In this document: positions 43,876 to 53,400 of the stretch, piece after piece | Layout of the letters: every line of letters starts with the position of its first letter | How positions within the stretch are numbered: position 1 is the first letter of the stretch | Source: Chloroflexota bacterium | Lineage (GTDB): Bacteria; Chloroflexota; Chloroflexia; Thermomicrobiales; UBA6265 | Length of the DNA: 64,000 nt | Direction: 5' to 3' | Assembly: GCA_023389575.1 (NCBI GenBank) | Contig: JAEWEG010000049.1 | Span: 1-64,000 of the forward strand | The notes under the pieces: model-generated | What the model was told of the DNA's origin: nothing | Seen by the model: the letters and a program-made list of their open reading frames with translations, nothing else | Database searches by the model: none | Position numbers and translations under genes: made by a program

Positions 43876-44880
43876 ATGAATTCAACCAACGTCGTCTGGG
43901 ACCGTGAAACCGGCATCTCCATCCTCGAACGGCCCGTACCAGCGCCGGACGCGGATGAAATCGTGATCCGGGTGGACGCGTCCGGCCTGTGCGGGACCGA
44001 CCTGCACATCGCCTCGGGCGAGTACCCGCTGGCCCAGAGCGGCGCGACGCTCGGCCACGAGTACGCGGGAACCGTGGTCGCCACCGGGTCGAGCGTGGAC
44101 ATCTGGCGCGAGGGGGACCGGGTGGTGATCGACCCGAACATCCCCTGCCAGCAGTGCCGCGCCTGCCGCGAGGCCCGCTCGCACCTGTGCACAAACCCTG
44201 AAACCCTGGGCGTCACGATAGATGGCGGCCTGGCGACCTACTCCGTGCTCCCCGCCAATCGGGCCTACCGCATACCCGACTCGCTGCCGATGACGGCGGC
44301 CGCGCTGACCGAGCCCCTCGCCTGCGTGGTGCACGCGGTCGACCGGTCCGGCATCAAGCCCGGCCACCAGGCACTCGTCATCGGCGCGGGGCCGATCGGC
44401 CTGCTCACCGCTTCATTGCTGGCGGCGGCTGGCGCGTCGGAAGTCATCGTCAGCGAGCCGAACGACATGCGGCGGGGGCTGGTTTCCACCTTCGGTGGCA
44501 CACCAGTGACGCCGGACGAGGTCCCCGCGGACACCTTCGATGTGGTGATGGAATGCGTCGGTCGCCCGGCGACCCTCGCCGCGGCGATCCCGGCTGTCCG
44601 ATCCGGCGGCACGGTGGTCTGGGTTGGCGTGGCCGCTCCGCACGACATCGTCGGCGTGAATCCCTACGACATCTTCCGCCGCGAAATCACGATTCGCGGA
44701 ACATATACCAATCCATACACAATGGACCGCTCGATCGCGCTGCTGGCGTCCGGCCAGATCCCTTGGCGAGAGACGATCACCCACCAGTACGGGCTCGATC
44801 AGTGGGATGACGCCTGGGAGACCCACAAGTCCGGCAGCGGACTCAAGGTCTGCGTACTGCCAAACGGAACCGGTACATGA
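43876..44880 (+). CDS. Zinc-dependent alcohol/polyol dehydrogenase
   Basis: A 334-residue medium-chain dehydrogenase. Catalytic zinc ligands are in GLCGTDLHI and LGHEYAG; the four structural-zinc Cys are in CQQCRACREARSHLC. The Rossmann motif is VIGAGPIGLL with the coenzyme-specificity acid at VSEPND, suggesting NAD. It resembles sorbitol/threonine dehydrogenases. Its stop overlaps the next start (ATGA), so it is coupled to the isochorismatase-like gene. Confidence 0.9.
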   Translation: MNSTNVVWDRETGISILERPVPAPDADEIVIRVDASGLCGTDLHIASGEYPLAQSGATLGHEYAGTVVATGSSVDIWREGDRVVIDPNIPCQQCRACREARSHLCTNPETLGVTIDGGLATYSVLPANRAYRIPDSLPMTAAALTEPLACVVHAVDRSGIKPGHQALVIGAGPIGLLTASLLAAAGASEVIVSEPNDMRRGLVSTFGGTPVTPDEVPADTFDVVMECVGRPATLAAAIPAVRSGGTVVWVGVAAPHDIVGVNPYDIFRREITIRGTYTNPYTMDRSIALLASGQIPWRETITHQYGLDQWDDAWETHKSGSGLKVCVLPNGTGT

Positions 44881-45440
44881 AGCCGGTTCCGGCCAACACC
44901 GCGCTGATCCTGATCGATATCCAGCAGGGGTTCGCCGACCCGGTGTGGGGTCCGCGCAACAACCCCGGCGCCGAGCACAACGCCAGCCTGCTCCTGGCAG
45001 CCTGGCGCGAACGCGGCATGCCGCTGGTCCATATCCAGCACCGCTCGGTCATGCCGAAATCGCCGCTTCGGCCCGGACAACCCAGCGTGGAGTTTCAACC
45101 ACTCGTGGCGCCACTGGACGGCGAACCGTTGATGGCGAAATCGGTGAACAGCGCCTTCATCGGCACCACCCTGGAGGCATTCCTCCGCGAGCGTGACATC
45201 GACCATGTCGTTATCGCCGGGCTGACCACCAACCATTGCGTCGAAACCACCACGCGAATGGCGGGCAATCTCGGGTTCAACCCAATCCTGGTGGAGGACG
45301 CCTGCGCCACCTTCGACCGGACCGGACCGGATGGCACCGTGTGGCCCGCCGCCACCATCCACGCCGTCTCGATCGCCAATCTGCACGACGAGTTCGCGAC
45401 CATCGCAACCACGAACGAGGTCCTTGAAGCCTTGTCCTGA
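44877..45440 (+). CDS. Isochorismatase-family cysteine hydrolase
   Basis: A 187-residue hydrolase. The catalytic triad is visible as D19 in LILIDIQQGF, Lys in LMAKSVNSAF, and Cys in TTNHCVETT. Members hydrolyse amides or vinyl ethers (nicotinamidase, N-carbamoyl hydrolases, isochorismatase); nothing picks the substrate. It ends the catabolic run that starts with the Gfo/Idh gene at 41.3 kb and overlaps the ADH by four bases. The convergent GNAT gene ends six bases away. Confidence 0.9.
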   Translation: MKPVPANTALILIDIQQGFADPVWGPRNNPGAEHNASLLLAAWRERGMPLVHIQHRSVMPKSPLRPGQPSVEFQPLVAPLDGEPLMAKSVNSAFIGTTLEAFLRERDIDHVVIAGLTTNHCVETTTRMAGNLGFNPILVEDACATFDRTGPDGTVWPAATIHAVSIANLHDEFATIATTNEVLEALS

Positions 45441-45445
45441 CGCGG

Positions 45446-45916
45446 TCAAGCCGAAGGCGCGAGGGCATACCGGAACATCTGGACCGTCCAGTCATGGTCC
45501 TGGGTTGGCTTCTCCTCGAACCAGACAGCCCCCATCGCGGCATAGAATGGCGCCGCGTTCGGGTCGGAACCGATCACGATCTGTTCGTATCCAAGGGTGC
45601 TGGCCACCTCAACCGCGTGAATCCACAACGCCTTCCCACAGCCGGTTCCGATCCTGTCCACATCCACGAAGAGCTTGTCCAGCAGCAAATCTCCCTGTTC
45701 TACAGTGAATCCGTAAAAGCCAACGATTCTCCCGTCTTCTTCGAGCAGGTAGACCGGGTTATCACGGACATAGGCCTCGGGAATCTCGAACGCGCCGGGC
45801 GCCCAGTCAAAGAACCCTTCCGGATACCCCCAATGCGTCGAGGAGCGGTTCTGCACATCGGCCAGCGTGGCGGCTTCGTGGGGAAAGGCGCGTCGGATCG
45901 AACGATTGGGAACCAT
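45446..45916 (-). CDS. GNAT-family N-acetyltransferase
   Basis: A 156-residue single GNAT domain. Motif A is LFVDVDRIGTGCGKALWIHAVE (acetyl-CoA pyrophosphate loop) and motif B is NAAPFYAAMGAVWFEE. It opens with RRAFPHEAATLADVQNRSSTHWGYPEGFFDWAP. The next gene upstream contains two further copies of the same domain with near-identical strings, so this looks like a tandem duplication. ATG 45916 follows GGAGG by eight bases. The acetyl acceptor is unknown. Confidence 0.88.
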   Translation of the reverse strand: MVPNRSIRRAFPHEAATLADVQNRSSTHWGYPEGFFDWAPGAFEIPEAYVRDNPVYLLEEDGRIVGFYGFTVEQGDLLLDKLFVDVDRIGTGCGKALWIHAVEVASTLGYEQIVIGSDPNAAPFYAAMGAVWFEEKPTQDHDWTVQMFRYALAPSA

Positions 45917-46029
45917 GGGAAATACCTCCCGGTGATGGCCTGACAACCGCCAGGTCATGCGGCTGACGAATCCATCATGCGGGAGCCGCCATGTGGCCGC
46001 TTCTCCAGATCTGCGTTGTGTTTCTGATG

Positions 46030-46959
46030 TCAGCCAGCCGCCTGCAAGGGGTACCGGAAGTGCTGGAGCTTCCAGCCAGGCCACGAGGTCTCCTGCTCCC
46101 CAACCCACCGCGCGCCCATGGCCTGGTAAAACGGTCCGGCATTCGGATCGGCGTCGATCAGCAACGCATCCGCCCCAAGGGCCCGCGCGGTCGCTACCGC
46201 GTGGTTCCACAGCCGTTTGCCATACCCGGTGCCGATCCTGTCCGGCTCGACAAAAAGCTTGTCCAGGTAGAGACCGTCGTCCTTGCGCACCAACGCGTAG
46301 TAGCCGCGCACGATGCCCTGGTCCTCGATCACCCAAACGATGGCGTTCTCCATGAACTCCGGGGTCACCGCGATCGACTCCGGCTCCCATTCGAGGAACT
46401 CGGGTTCATACCCCCAGAACATCGTGGAGCGTTGGGTCAGCTCGTGGAGCATGTCCGCCTCATCCCGGCGAGCCTCTCGCAGGACAATCGGCGGAATCGC
46501 AAACCGAAACATCTGGATGGTCCAGTCGGGGTTCGGTGTCTGTTTCGAGCCAAGCCACTCCGCGCCCATCGACTGGTAGAACGAGGCGGCGTTCGGATCG
46601 GACCCGATCGTGATGTCGTGGTAACCGAGCAGCCGCGCGGTCTCGACCGCGTGAATCCACAGGCGGCGGCCGTGTCCCTTGCCAATCGCATCCCTGTCCA
46701 CAAACAGCTTGTCAAGAACGAGGACACCGTCCTCTTTCGTCAATCCGTAAAATCCGAGGATACGATCGCCCGTGACGAGCGCGTACACCGGATTGTCGGT
46801 CACGTAGCTGGCGGGAATGTCGAGCGCATTTGGCGCCCAGTCGAAGTAGCCGGGCGGGTAGCCCCAGTGAGTCGACGACCGCGCCTGCACGGCTTCCAGG
46901 GTGGGCGCATCGGCGGCGGTGGCGCGACGGATTCGCGTGATGGTGGAGTCGTCCGGCAT
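46030..46959 (-). CDS. Tandem double-GNAT acetyltransferase
   Basis: A 309-residue protein of two GNAT domains (about 1-155 and 156-309). Each has the same layout: RSSTHWGYPPGYFDWAP versus RSTMFWGYEPEFLEWEP; LDKLFVDRDAIGKGHGRRLW versus LDKLFVEPDRIGTGYGKRLW; SDPNAASFYQSMGAEW versus ADPNAGPFYQAMGARW. The first domain is closest to the single-domain neighbour downstream. Both acetyl-CoA loops look intact. The gene starts at ATG 46959 and is 113 bases upstream of the single-domain gene on the same strand. Confidence 0.88.
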   Translation of the reverse strand: MPDDSTITRIRRATAADAPTLEAVQARSSTHWGYPPGYFDWAPNALDIPASYVTDNPVYALVTGDRILGFYGLTKEDGVLVLDKLFVDRDAIGKGHGRRLWIHAVETARLLGYHDITIGSDPNAASFYQSMGAEWLGSKQTPNPDWTIQMFRFAIPPIVLREARRDEADMLHELTQRSTMFWGYEPEFLEWEPESIAVTPEFMENAIVWVIEDQGIVRGYYALVRKDDGLYLDKLFVEPDRIGTGYGKRLWNHAVATARALGADALLIDADPNAGPFYQAMGARWVGEQETSWPGWKLQHFRYPLQAAG

Positions 46960-47147
46960 CGAATGCTCCTGGCGAGCGAAGGGCTGCTACGGCGGCAACA
47001 AGCATGTACCAATGATGTAACGAACTTGATGAAGTTGTCATGCTTTCGAGATGCCTGGTTGGGTACGATCAGGATAGCCAGTTGGGGCGCGTCGATGCAG
47101 CGTGGCTTCGGTATGCCCCAACAAGGCTCCACAGCTGGAGAATGACA

Positions 47148-49016
47148 GTGACTGAATCCACCATGATTTCCACCCCCGCACTTGCCCCGGTCAACCTGCT
47201 GATCGACGACTTGTTGGCACTCGAGGCCGACCTGATTGAGGCGGCCGAGGCGGCCCGTCCACAGCTTGAGCTCGTGCACCCGAACTTCCGGCGCAGCGCC
47301 CTCAACCTCGTCCACTACCTCGCCCTGCGCAACCACGACATCCGGCCGCTCCAGGAAAGCCTCGGCGACCTCGGCGTGTCCTCCCTGGGCCGCTCCGAAG
47401 CCCATGTACTGTCCAGCATCCGGGCCGTGCTCGCCATCCTCCACACCATGGTCGACCGCGAGTGGACACCTCGTCTGGCGACGGAAGAACCCGTGGGCCT
47501 CCACGAAGGCGACGCCCTCCTGGCCCGGCACAGCGAATCGCTGTTGGGTCGCTCCCGGCCCGACCGCTCCGCCAGGATCATGGTCACCGCCCACACCGAA
47601 CTCGCCTGGGACGTTGACCGCGTCCGCGACATGATCCATGCCGGCATGGACATCCTTCGGATCAACTGCGCTCACGACGACGAGGAAATCTGGGCCCGGA
47701 TGATCGCCAACGTCCGCCAGGCCGAGCGCGACACCGGACGCGAATGCCGGATCATCATGGACCTCGCCGGTCCGAAACTGCGCACCGGCCCCGTCGAGCC
47801 TGGCCCGGAAGTCATCAAGTGGCGGCCGAAGCGCGATGCCATGGGCCGCATCCTGGCCTCCGCTCGGGTCTGGCTCGCTCCGGAAGGCGTGGACGCCCCC
47901 GCCGGAGCCGATGCCTCGTTGCCCATGCCCGAAGCGTGGCTTGGCAAGTTGGCGGTTGGCGACACGATCCAGTTCACCGACACGCGGGATTCGACCCGCA
48001 CCCTCAAAATCATGGCGCGGGAAGGCGACGGCTGGTGGGGTGAATCGCGCCAGACCTCCTACGTCGGAACCGGCACCATCCTGAAGGTCCTTGACCGGGA
48101 CGACATGGACGCTGCCGTCGGTACCCTCCCCAGCCGGCCCGGCTTCCTGACGCTGCATACCGGCGACACCCTGATCCTGACCCGGTCGCTCGAACCGGGA
48201 CGACCAGCCCGGGAAGCGGAACCCGGGAACCTCGAACCAGCCCGGATCGGCTGCACGCTGCCGGCGGTGTTCGATACCGCCCGCCCAGGCGAGCGAATCT
48301 GGTTCGACGATGGCAAGATCGGCGGCATCGTCCGCGACGTATCGCCAGGGGAACTCATCGTCGAGATCGTCCGGGCGCTCGACAAGGGTTCGAAGTTGCG
48401 GGCCGAAAAGGGCATCAACCTGCCCGATACCGACCTCAACCTCCTGGCCCTGACCGAAAAGGACCTGGCCGACCTGCCGTTCGTGGCCGAACACGCCAGC
48501 ATGATCGACTACTCGTTCGTCAGCCGCGCCGACGACGTCGAAGCGCTCCACCGGCGTCTCGACGACCTTGGTGGCCGGCGTCCGGGAATCGTGCTCAAGA
48601 TCGAGACTCGTCGCGCCTTCGAACGCCTGCCCGAGGTGATCCTTGAAGCCATGCACGAAGAGAGCGCCGGGATCATGATTGCCCGTGGCGACCTGGCGGT
48701 GGAGGTCGGTTACGAGCGCCTGGCGGAAGTGCAGGAGGAAATCCTGTGGCTGGCCGAGGCCGCGCACCTGCCGGTGATTTGGGCGACCCAGGTGCTCGAA
48801 ACACTGGCCCAGACTGGCCTGCCCTCGCGCTCGGAAATCACCGACGCCGCGATGGGCGAACGGGCCGAGTGCGTCATGCTCAATAAGGGCCCGCACATCA
48901 TCGAGGCCATCCAGGTGCTGAACAACATCCTCCAGCGCATGGAAACGCACCAGAGCAAGAAACGATCGCTCCTGCGCCGCCTCAACGCCTGGTCGCCACG
49001 AGCCGACGCTCGCTAA
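47148..49016 (+). CDS. Divergent pyruvate-kinase-like protein
   Basis: A protein of about 622 residues. An N-terminal helical domain (about 1-130) precedes a pyruvate-kinase TIM barrel: MIHAGMDILRINCAHDDEE, MDLAGPKLRTG, VLKIETRRAFERLPEVI, GIMIARGDLAVEVGYERL and VIWATQVLETLAQTGLPSRS. The inserted B-domain is enlarged (about 220-390), the LSGETA motif is replaced by MLNKGP, and the C-terminal allosteric domain is absent. It probably uses phosphoenolpyruvate or a relative, but pyruvate kinase activity is unproven. GTG 47148 is seven bases after GGAG; ATG 47142 is in frame but too close. Confidence 0.8.
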   Translation: MTESTMISTPALAPVNLLIDDLLALEADLIEAAEAARPQLELVHPNFRRSALNLVHYLALRNHDIRPLQESLGDLGVSSLGRSEAHVLSSIRAVLAILHTMVDREWTPRLATEEPVGLHEGDALLARHSESLLGRSRPDRSARIMVTAHTELAWDVDRVRDMIHAGMDILRINCAHDDEEIWARMIANVRQAERDTGRECRIIMDLAGPKLRTGPVEPGPEVIKWRPKRDAMGRILASARVWLAPEGVDAPAGADASLPMPEAWLGKLAVGDTIQFTDTRDSTRTLKIMAREGDGWWGESRQTSYVGTGTILKVLDRDDMDAAVGTLPSRPGFLTLHTGDTLILTRSLEPGRPAREAEPGNLEPARIGCTLPAVFDTARPGERIWFDDGKIGGIVRDVSPGELIVEIVRALDKGSKLRAEKGINLPDTDLNLLALTEKDLADLPFVAEHASMIDYSFVSRADDVEALHRRLDDLGGRRPGIVLKIETRRAFERLPEVILEAMHEESAGIMIARGDLAVEVGYERLAEVQEEILWLAEAAHLPVIWATQVLETLAQTGLPSRSEITDAAMGERAECVMLNKGPHIIEAIQVLNNILQRMETHQSKKRSLLRRLNAWSPRADAR

Positions 49017-49030
49017 CGACCATCACCAGT

Positions 49031-49064
49031 CAAGGCGGACCGGGTTCGGGCCCGGTCCGCCTTG
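49031..49064. terminator. Strong bidirectional terminator
   Basis: CAAGGCGGACCGGG and CCCGGTCCGCCTTG form a perfect 14-bp stem around TTCGGG. It sits between the convergent pyruvate-kinase-like and membrane-protein genes. Confidence 0.9.
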
Positions 49065-49124
49065 TCGTTCACGGGAACGCGCTGTGCGAACCAGCCCTCC
49101 GCTCCACCAGCACTGGGGCTGCCA

Positions 49125-50312
49125 TCAACTCGCGGGTTGCGGCGTGGGTGGTGGCGGTGTCGTCGCGGTGCGGGAGATCAGCCACACGAGCAGCGAACCG
49201 GCCACCACCACGAACCCCACCAGTGCGAACGTGGAAGCGTCCGGCTGCTCGGGCAGGATGACGGCGAGGCAGCCCACCGCCACGATTCCTCCGTACAGCG
49301 CCCCGCGAAAACGGGTGACGAACCGGTCGATGGCCGAACGAATCGGATTGGACGGCATGAGCAGATAGGCGCCACCCGCCACGAGGAGCCCGGCGAACGT
49401 GACCCATCGTCCGGCCTGGCGAAGCGTCCCGGTCACGATGTCGAACAGCGCCTCCACTGCGGCGGCCGAGGTTCCCGCCTCCACGCCCGCCAGCACGCGA
49501 GACCTGACGAAGGCCAGCGCGGCGAGCACGACCACCATCGCCAGCGCCATCGCGAGCCCGGCGGCGATGACTTCCCGGCCCCTATCCGGCGCGAGGACCA
49601 GTGCGATCACGAGCGCCGCCAGCGCCAGCAACGGCAGAACCCACCGCAATGTCACGATCAGGTCCACCGCCCATTGGGCCGAGGCCAGTTCTTCGGATTC
49701 GAGCAGGACCACGGTATGAACGCCTGGTTCCGTCGAGACCCCATCGAGGAAGGTGAACCCCCGCTCGTTGAGTCGCGCCTGCACTTCGACGACCAGCGGC
49801 GCGAGGTCGAGCACCACCTGTCCTTCGGTGGAGCGCACGACCGAGACTTCCTCGCCACGCAGGAGATGGACAACCTGGGGATGAACGGCCCGGTTGGCCG
49901 CCACCCAGATTTGCTGGAAGGTGTCGGAGCGCACCACGTCATGGACGGTACGCTCGATGATCTGGATCGAAGCAACCCGGGTCAACCCGGCGAGCGAGAA
50001 TGTGCCGTCACTCGCTTCGTCCCTGGTGTCATCGGTCACGACGCTCACCGCGTAATCCACCAACCTGGTGGATGCCGACTGAGCCACCAGATCCTGTATC
50101 GCCGGATCGGCCGCGAGTTGGGAGACCGTGTCCACATACCGCTCGGTGTCGAGCGTTTCGGCGGCGAGCCAGGTCGTCACCACGGACAGCGCCGCGAAGA
50201 TGGCGAACATGATGGAGCAAACGCGGCTTGCGATCGACCGCCACAGAGGTGGCGATGTATCCGACGATTTTTCAGGCGCCCGCGATGACTGGCCGCTCGC
50301 TTCCCCGGACAT
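49125..50312 (-). CDS. Membrane protein of unknown function
   Basis: A 395-residue protein I do not recognise. A first membrane helix (about 28-50, VCSIMFAIFAALSVVTTWLAA) is followed by an extracytoplasmic domain of about 180 residues starting ETLDTERYVDTVSQLAADPA. This resembles actinobacterial-type integral membrane proteins with helical bundles outside the cell. Further helices lie near 220-240, 250-272, 295-320 and 340-380. It ends with a PPPPTPQPAS tail. ATG 50312 follows AAGGAG by seven bases. It is probably a separate transcription unit from gltB. Confidence 0.72.
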   Translation of the reverse strand: MSGEASGQSSRAPEKSSDTSPPLWRSIASRVCSIMFAIFAALSVVTTWLAAETLDTERYVDTVSQLAADPAIQDLVAQSASTRLVDYAVSVVTDDTRDEASDGTFSLAGLTRVASIQIIERTVHDVVRSDTFQQIWVAANRAVHPQVVHLLRGEEVSVVRSTEGQVVLDLAPLVVEVQARLNERGFTFLDGVSTEPGVHTVVLLESEELASAQWAVDLIVTLRWVLPLLALAALVIALVLAPDRGREVIAAGLAMALAMVVVLAALAFVRSRVLAGVEAGTSAAAVEALFDIVTGTLRQAGRWVTFAGLLVAGGAYLLMPSNPIRSAIDRFVTRFRGALYGGIVAVGCLAVILPEQPDASTFALVGFVVVAGSLLVWLISRTATTPPPPTPQPAS

Positions 50313-50407
50313 CCGCCACTCCTTGCGATCTGGATTCGCGTCAACCTTGCATCCACGCACTGTAGGAGGTGTTCCGCCACGCGACAATAGCCCCAATCGC
50401 GCGGAGG

Positions 50408-50450
50408 ACACGGTGACGCCGGCGGAGAGGTTCCGCCGGCGTCGCCGTGT
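50408..50450 (-). terminator. Long hairpin after gltB
   Basis: ACACGG-T-GACGCCGGCGGA pairs with TCCGCCGGCGTC-G-CCGTGT (19-bp stem with one T-G pair, five-base loop). It lies 32 bases past the gltB stop codon. Confidence 0.6.
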
Positions 50451-50482
50451 CTCTTTACAGGTTTGAAGGCGAGATCGCGTGG

Positions 50483-53400
50483 TTAGTCAGCCGCGCCCTC
50501 GGCGGATTCGGCGATCGCCTGCTGGAGTTCGACCACCGCCGTCGGGGTCACCTTCCAGAACCGGCTCACCGTCTCGTCCCAGTTCGCCAGCAATTTCGCC
50601 GCGTGCGTGCTGCCGGTGGCTTCGACATGCCGTTCGATCAGAGCGCGCAGGTCCTTCGCTTCGCCAGCCTCGATCCGGCTGGCCCGCACCGACTCCCGGT
50701 TGTAGTTGCCGTCGAACACACCGGCGGAATCCAGGACCCAGGCGACGCCGTTCGTCATGCCCGCGCCGAAGTTGTTGCCGGTCGGACCGAGAATGACCGC
50801 CTGGCCGCCCGTCATGTACTCGCAGCCGTGGTCGCCCACGCCTTCAACAACGGCGGTCGCGCCACTATTGCGAACCGCGAACCGCTCACCGACCGTGCCG
50901 GCGATGAACACGGTGCCGCCGGTCGCCCCGTACAGGATGGTGTTGCCGGCGATGGTCTGCGGGTTGGTGAACGGCGCGTCGCGGTCGGGGAAGATCGCGA
51001 TTTCGCCACCGTTCATGCCCTTGCCAACGTAGTCGTTGGCCTCGCCTTCAAGCTTCAGCGTGAGGCCCGCCACGGTGAATGCGCCAAAGCTCTGGCCGGC
51101 GCTGCCGCGGAAGCGGAGGCTGACGCGATCGAGCGGCGTTGGACGGCTGTCCCGGAGCACGGTCATCGATCCCGCGATGCGGGCGCCCACGGTGCGGTGC
51201 TCAGTGCTGATCGCTGATTCGACCTCCACCGGCTTGCCAGCGGCGAGATCGCCCTCGATCCGGGCCAGGATGCGGGTGTCGAGCGTTTCCTCCGCGTTGT
51301 GATCGATGTCGATCGACTTGCGGCGGACATCGGCGGCGGCGGGCTCAGAAAGGAGCGCGCCGACATCGAGCATGCCCGCCCGGCCCGTGATCGCCTTCGG
51401 CGCGAGCAGGTCGCTGCGGCCGATGAGTTCCTCGATCGAGCGCGCGCCCAGGGCCGCGAGATCCTCGCGAAGCGCGCCGACCATCTGCGTGAAGTAGCCG
51501 ATGACATCCTCCGGCTTGCCGGTGAATTTGGCGCGAAGGTCCTCGCGCTGCGTGGCGATACCGGTCGGGCAGGTGTTGAGGTGACACTGCCGGGCCATGT
51601 CGCAGCCAATCGCCACCAGCACGGACGTGCCGAACCCGAATTCGTCGGCCCCGAGCATCGCCGCGACGATGATGTCTTCCGGAGTCTTGAGCCCGCCATC
51701 GGTGCGGAGCCGCACGCGAGAGCGAAGACCATTCATGACCAGGGTCTGCTGGGTCTCGGCCATGCCGAGTTCCCACGGCACGCCGGCATGCTTGATCGAG
51801 GCGAGCGGCGCGGCCCCCGTGCCTCCCGAGTGGCCGGCGATCAGGATGTAGTCCGCGCGGGCCTTCGCCACACCGGCGGCGACCGTGCCGACACCGGCCT
51901 CGGCCACCAGCTTCACGCCAATCTTCGCCCGGGGATTGACCTGCCGGAGATCGTAGATGAGCTGGGCGAGGTCCTCAATGCTGTAGATGTCATGGTGGGG
52001 CGGCGGTGAGATCAGCGGAAGACCGGGCACCGCGTGCCGCATGCGGGCGACGAAGTCGGTCACCTTGAAGCCAGGCAACTGGCCGCCCTCGCCGGGCTTG
52101 GCGCCCTGGGCGATCTTGATTTCCAGCTCCTCGGCTTTGGCGAGGTAGCGCGCCGTCACACCGAAACGACCGGACGCCACCTGCTTCACCTTGTTATGCC
52201 GCACGTCGCCATCGGGCGTGTCGTCGAACCAGTGCGGATCCTCTCCACCCTCGCCCGAGTTCGAGCGACCACCAAGCCTGTTCATCGCCACGGCCAGCGT
52301 GGAGTGAGCTTCCGGGCTGAGCGAACCGAGCGACATCGCTGTCACCACGAAGCGCTTCACGATCGCTTCCAGTGGCTCGACCTCGTCGAGCGGCACGGCT
52401 GGACCGAGCGGCTTGAGTTCAAGCAGGTCGCGAATCGTCGTCACCGGTTGTTCGCGAATCATGCCCCGATAGGTCTTGTACGCCTCGGCGTCGTTGTTCT
52501 GGCTGGCGGCCTGGATCGCCTTCACCATCGTGGGGGCGTAGCCGTGGGTCTCGCCATCGCGCTTGAACTTGACCAGGCCATCGTCCGGCAGGCGGGCGGC
52601 CATCTCCTCGAAGGCGGCCACATGGCGTTTGCGCGCGTCGGCCTCGATCTCGGCCAGGCCGATGCCGCCGAGCCGCGAAGGCGTGCCGGTGAAGCAACGG
52701 TCCACCAGTTCCTGGCTGAGGCCGATCGCCTCGAAGATCTGCGCCCCGCGATATCCCATCGCGGTGGTGATCCCCATCTTGGAGATGACCTTCAGGAATC
52801 CGTATTCCATGGAGTAGATGTAGTTGGCGCGCAGTTCCGCCGGTCGCACCTGCTCGTAGCCGCGCTGCCCGGAAAGCTGGGCCGACGCCTCGAGCGCGAG
52901 GTACGGATGGACCGCCGACGCTCCGTATCCGATCAGCACGCCCAACTGGTGCACGTCCCACACCTCGCCGGTCTCGCAGATCAGGTCCGCGTTCGACCGC
53001 AAGCCGGCGCGAATCAGATGATGATGCACCGCTCCGACCACCAGCGACATCGGCACCACCGCGTGGTCGGCGTCGAGCGCCTTGTCGGTCAGGATGATGA
53101 TGCCCGCGCCACCGCGAACGGCGGAGTCGACCTCGTTGACGATGCGGTTGAGCGCGGCATCCAGCGCGCCCTCCGGCTCCGCCAGCGAGAACAGCGTTTC
53201 GACTTCCGCGACCTTGAGGTCGGTGACCTGGCGAATCGCCTGGAGGGTCCCCGCCTGGAGGATCACGCTGTCGAGGTGAACGAGCCTGGCGGCCTCGGGC
53301 GTCTCGGCCAGCAGGTTATGGCGCGGCCCAACGAACGAATCCAGCGCGAACACCTTGCGCTCACGCAGCGAGTCGATCGGAGGGTTCGTGACCTGGGCGA

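Noticed and set aside
46800..48950. Long minus-strand open frame
   Set aside because: Antisense to the pyruvate-kinase-like gene, with low-complexity composition and no motif.
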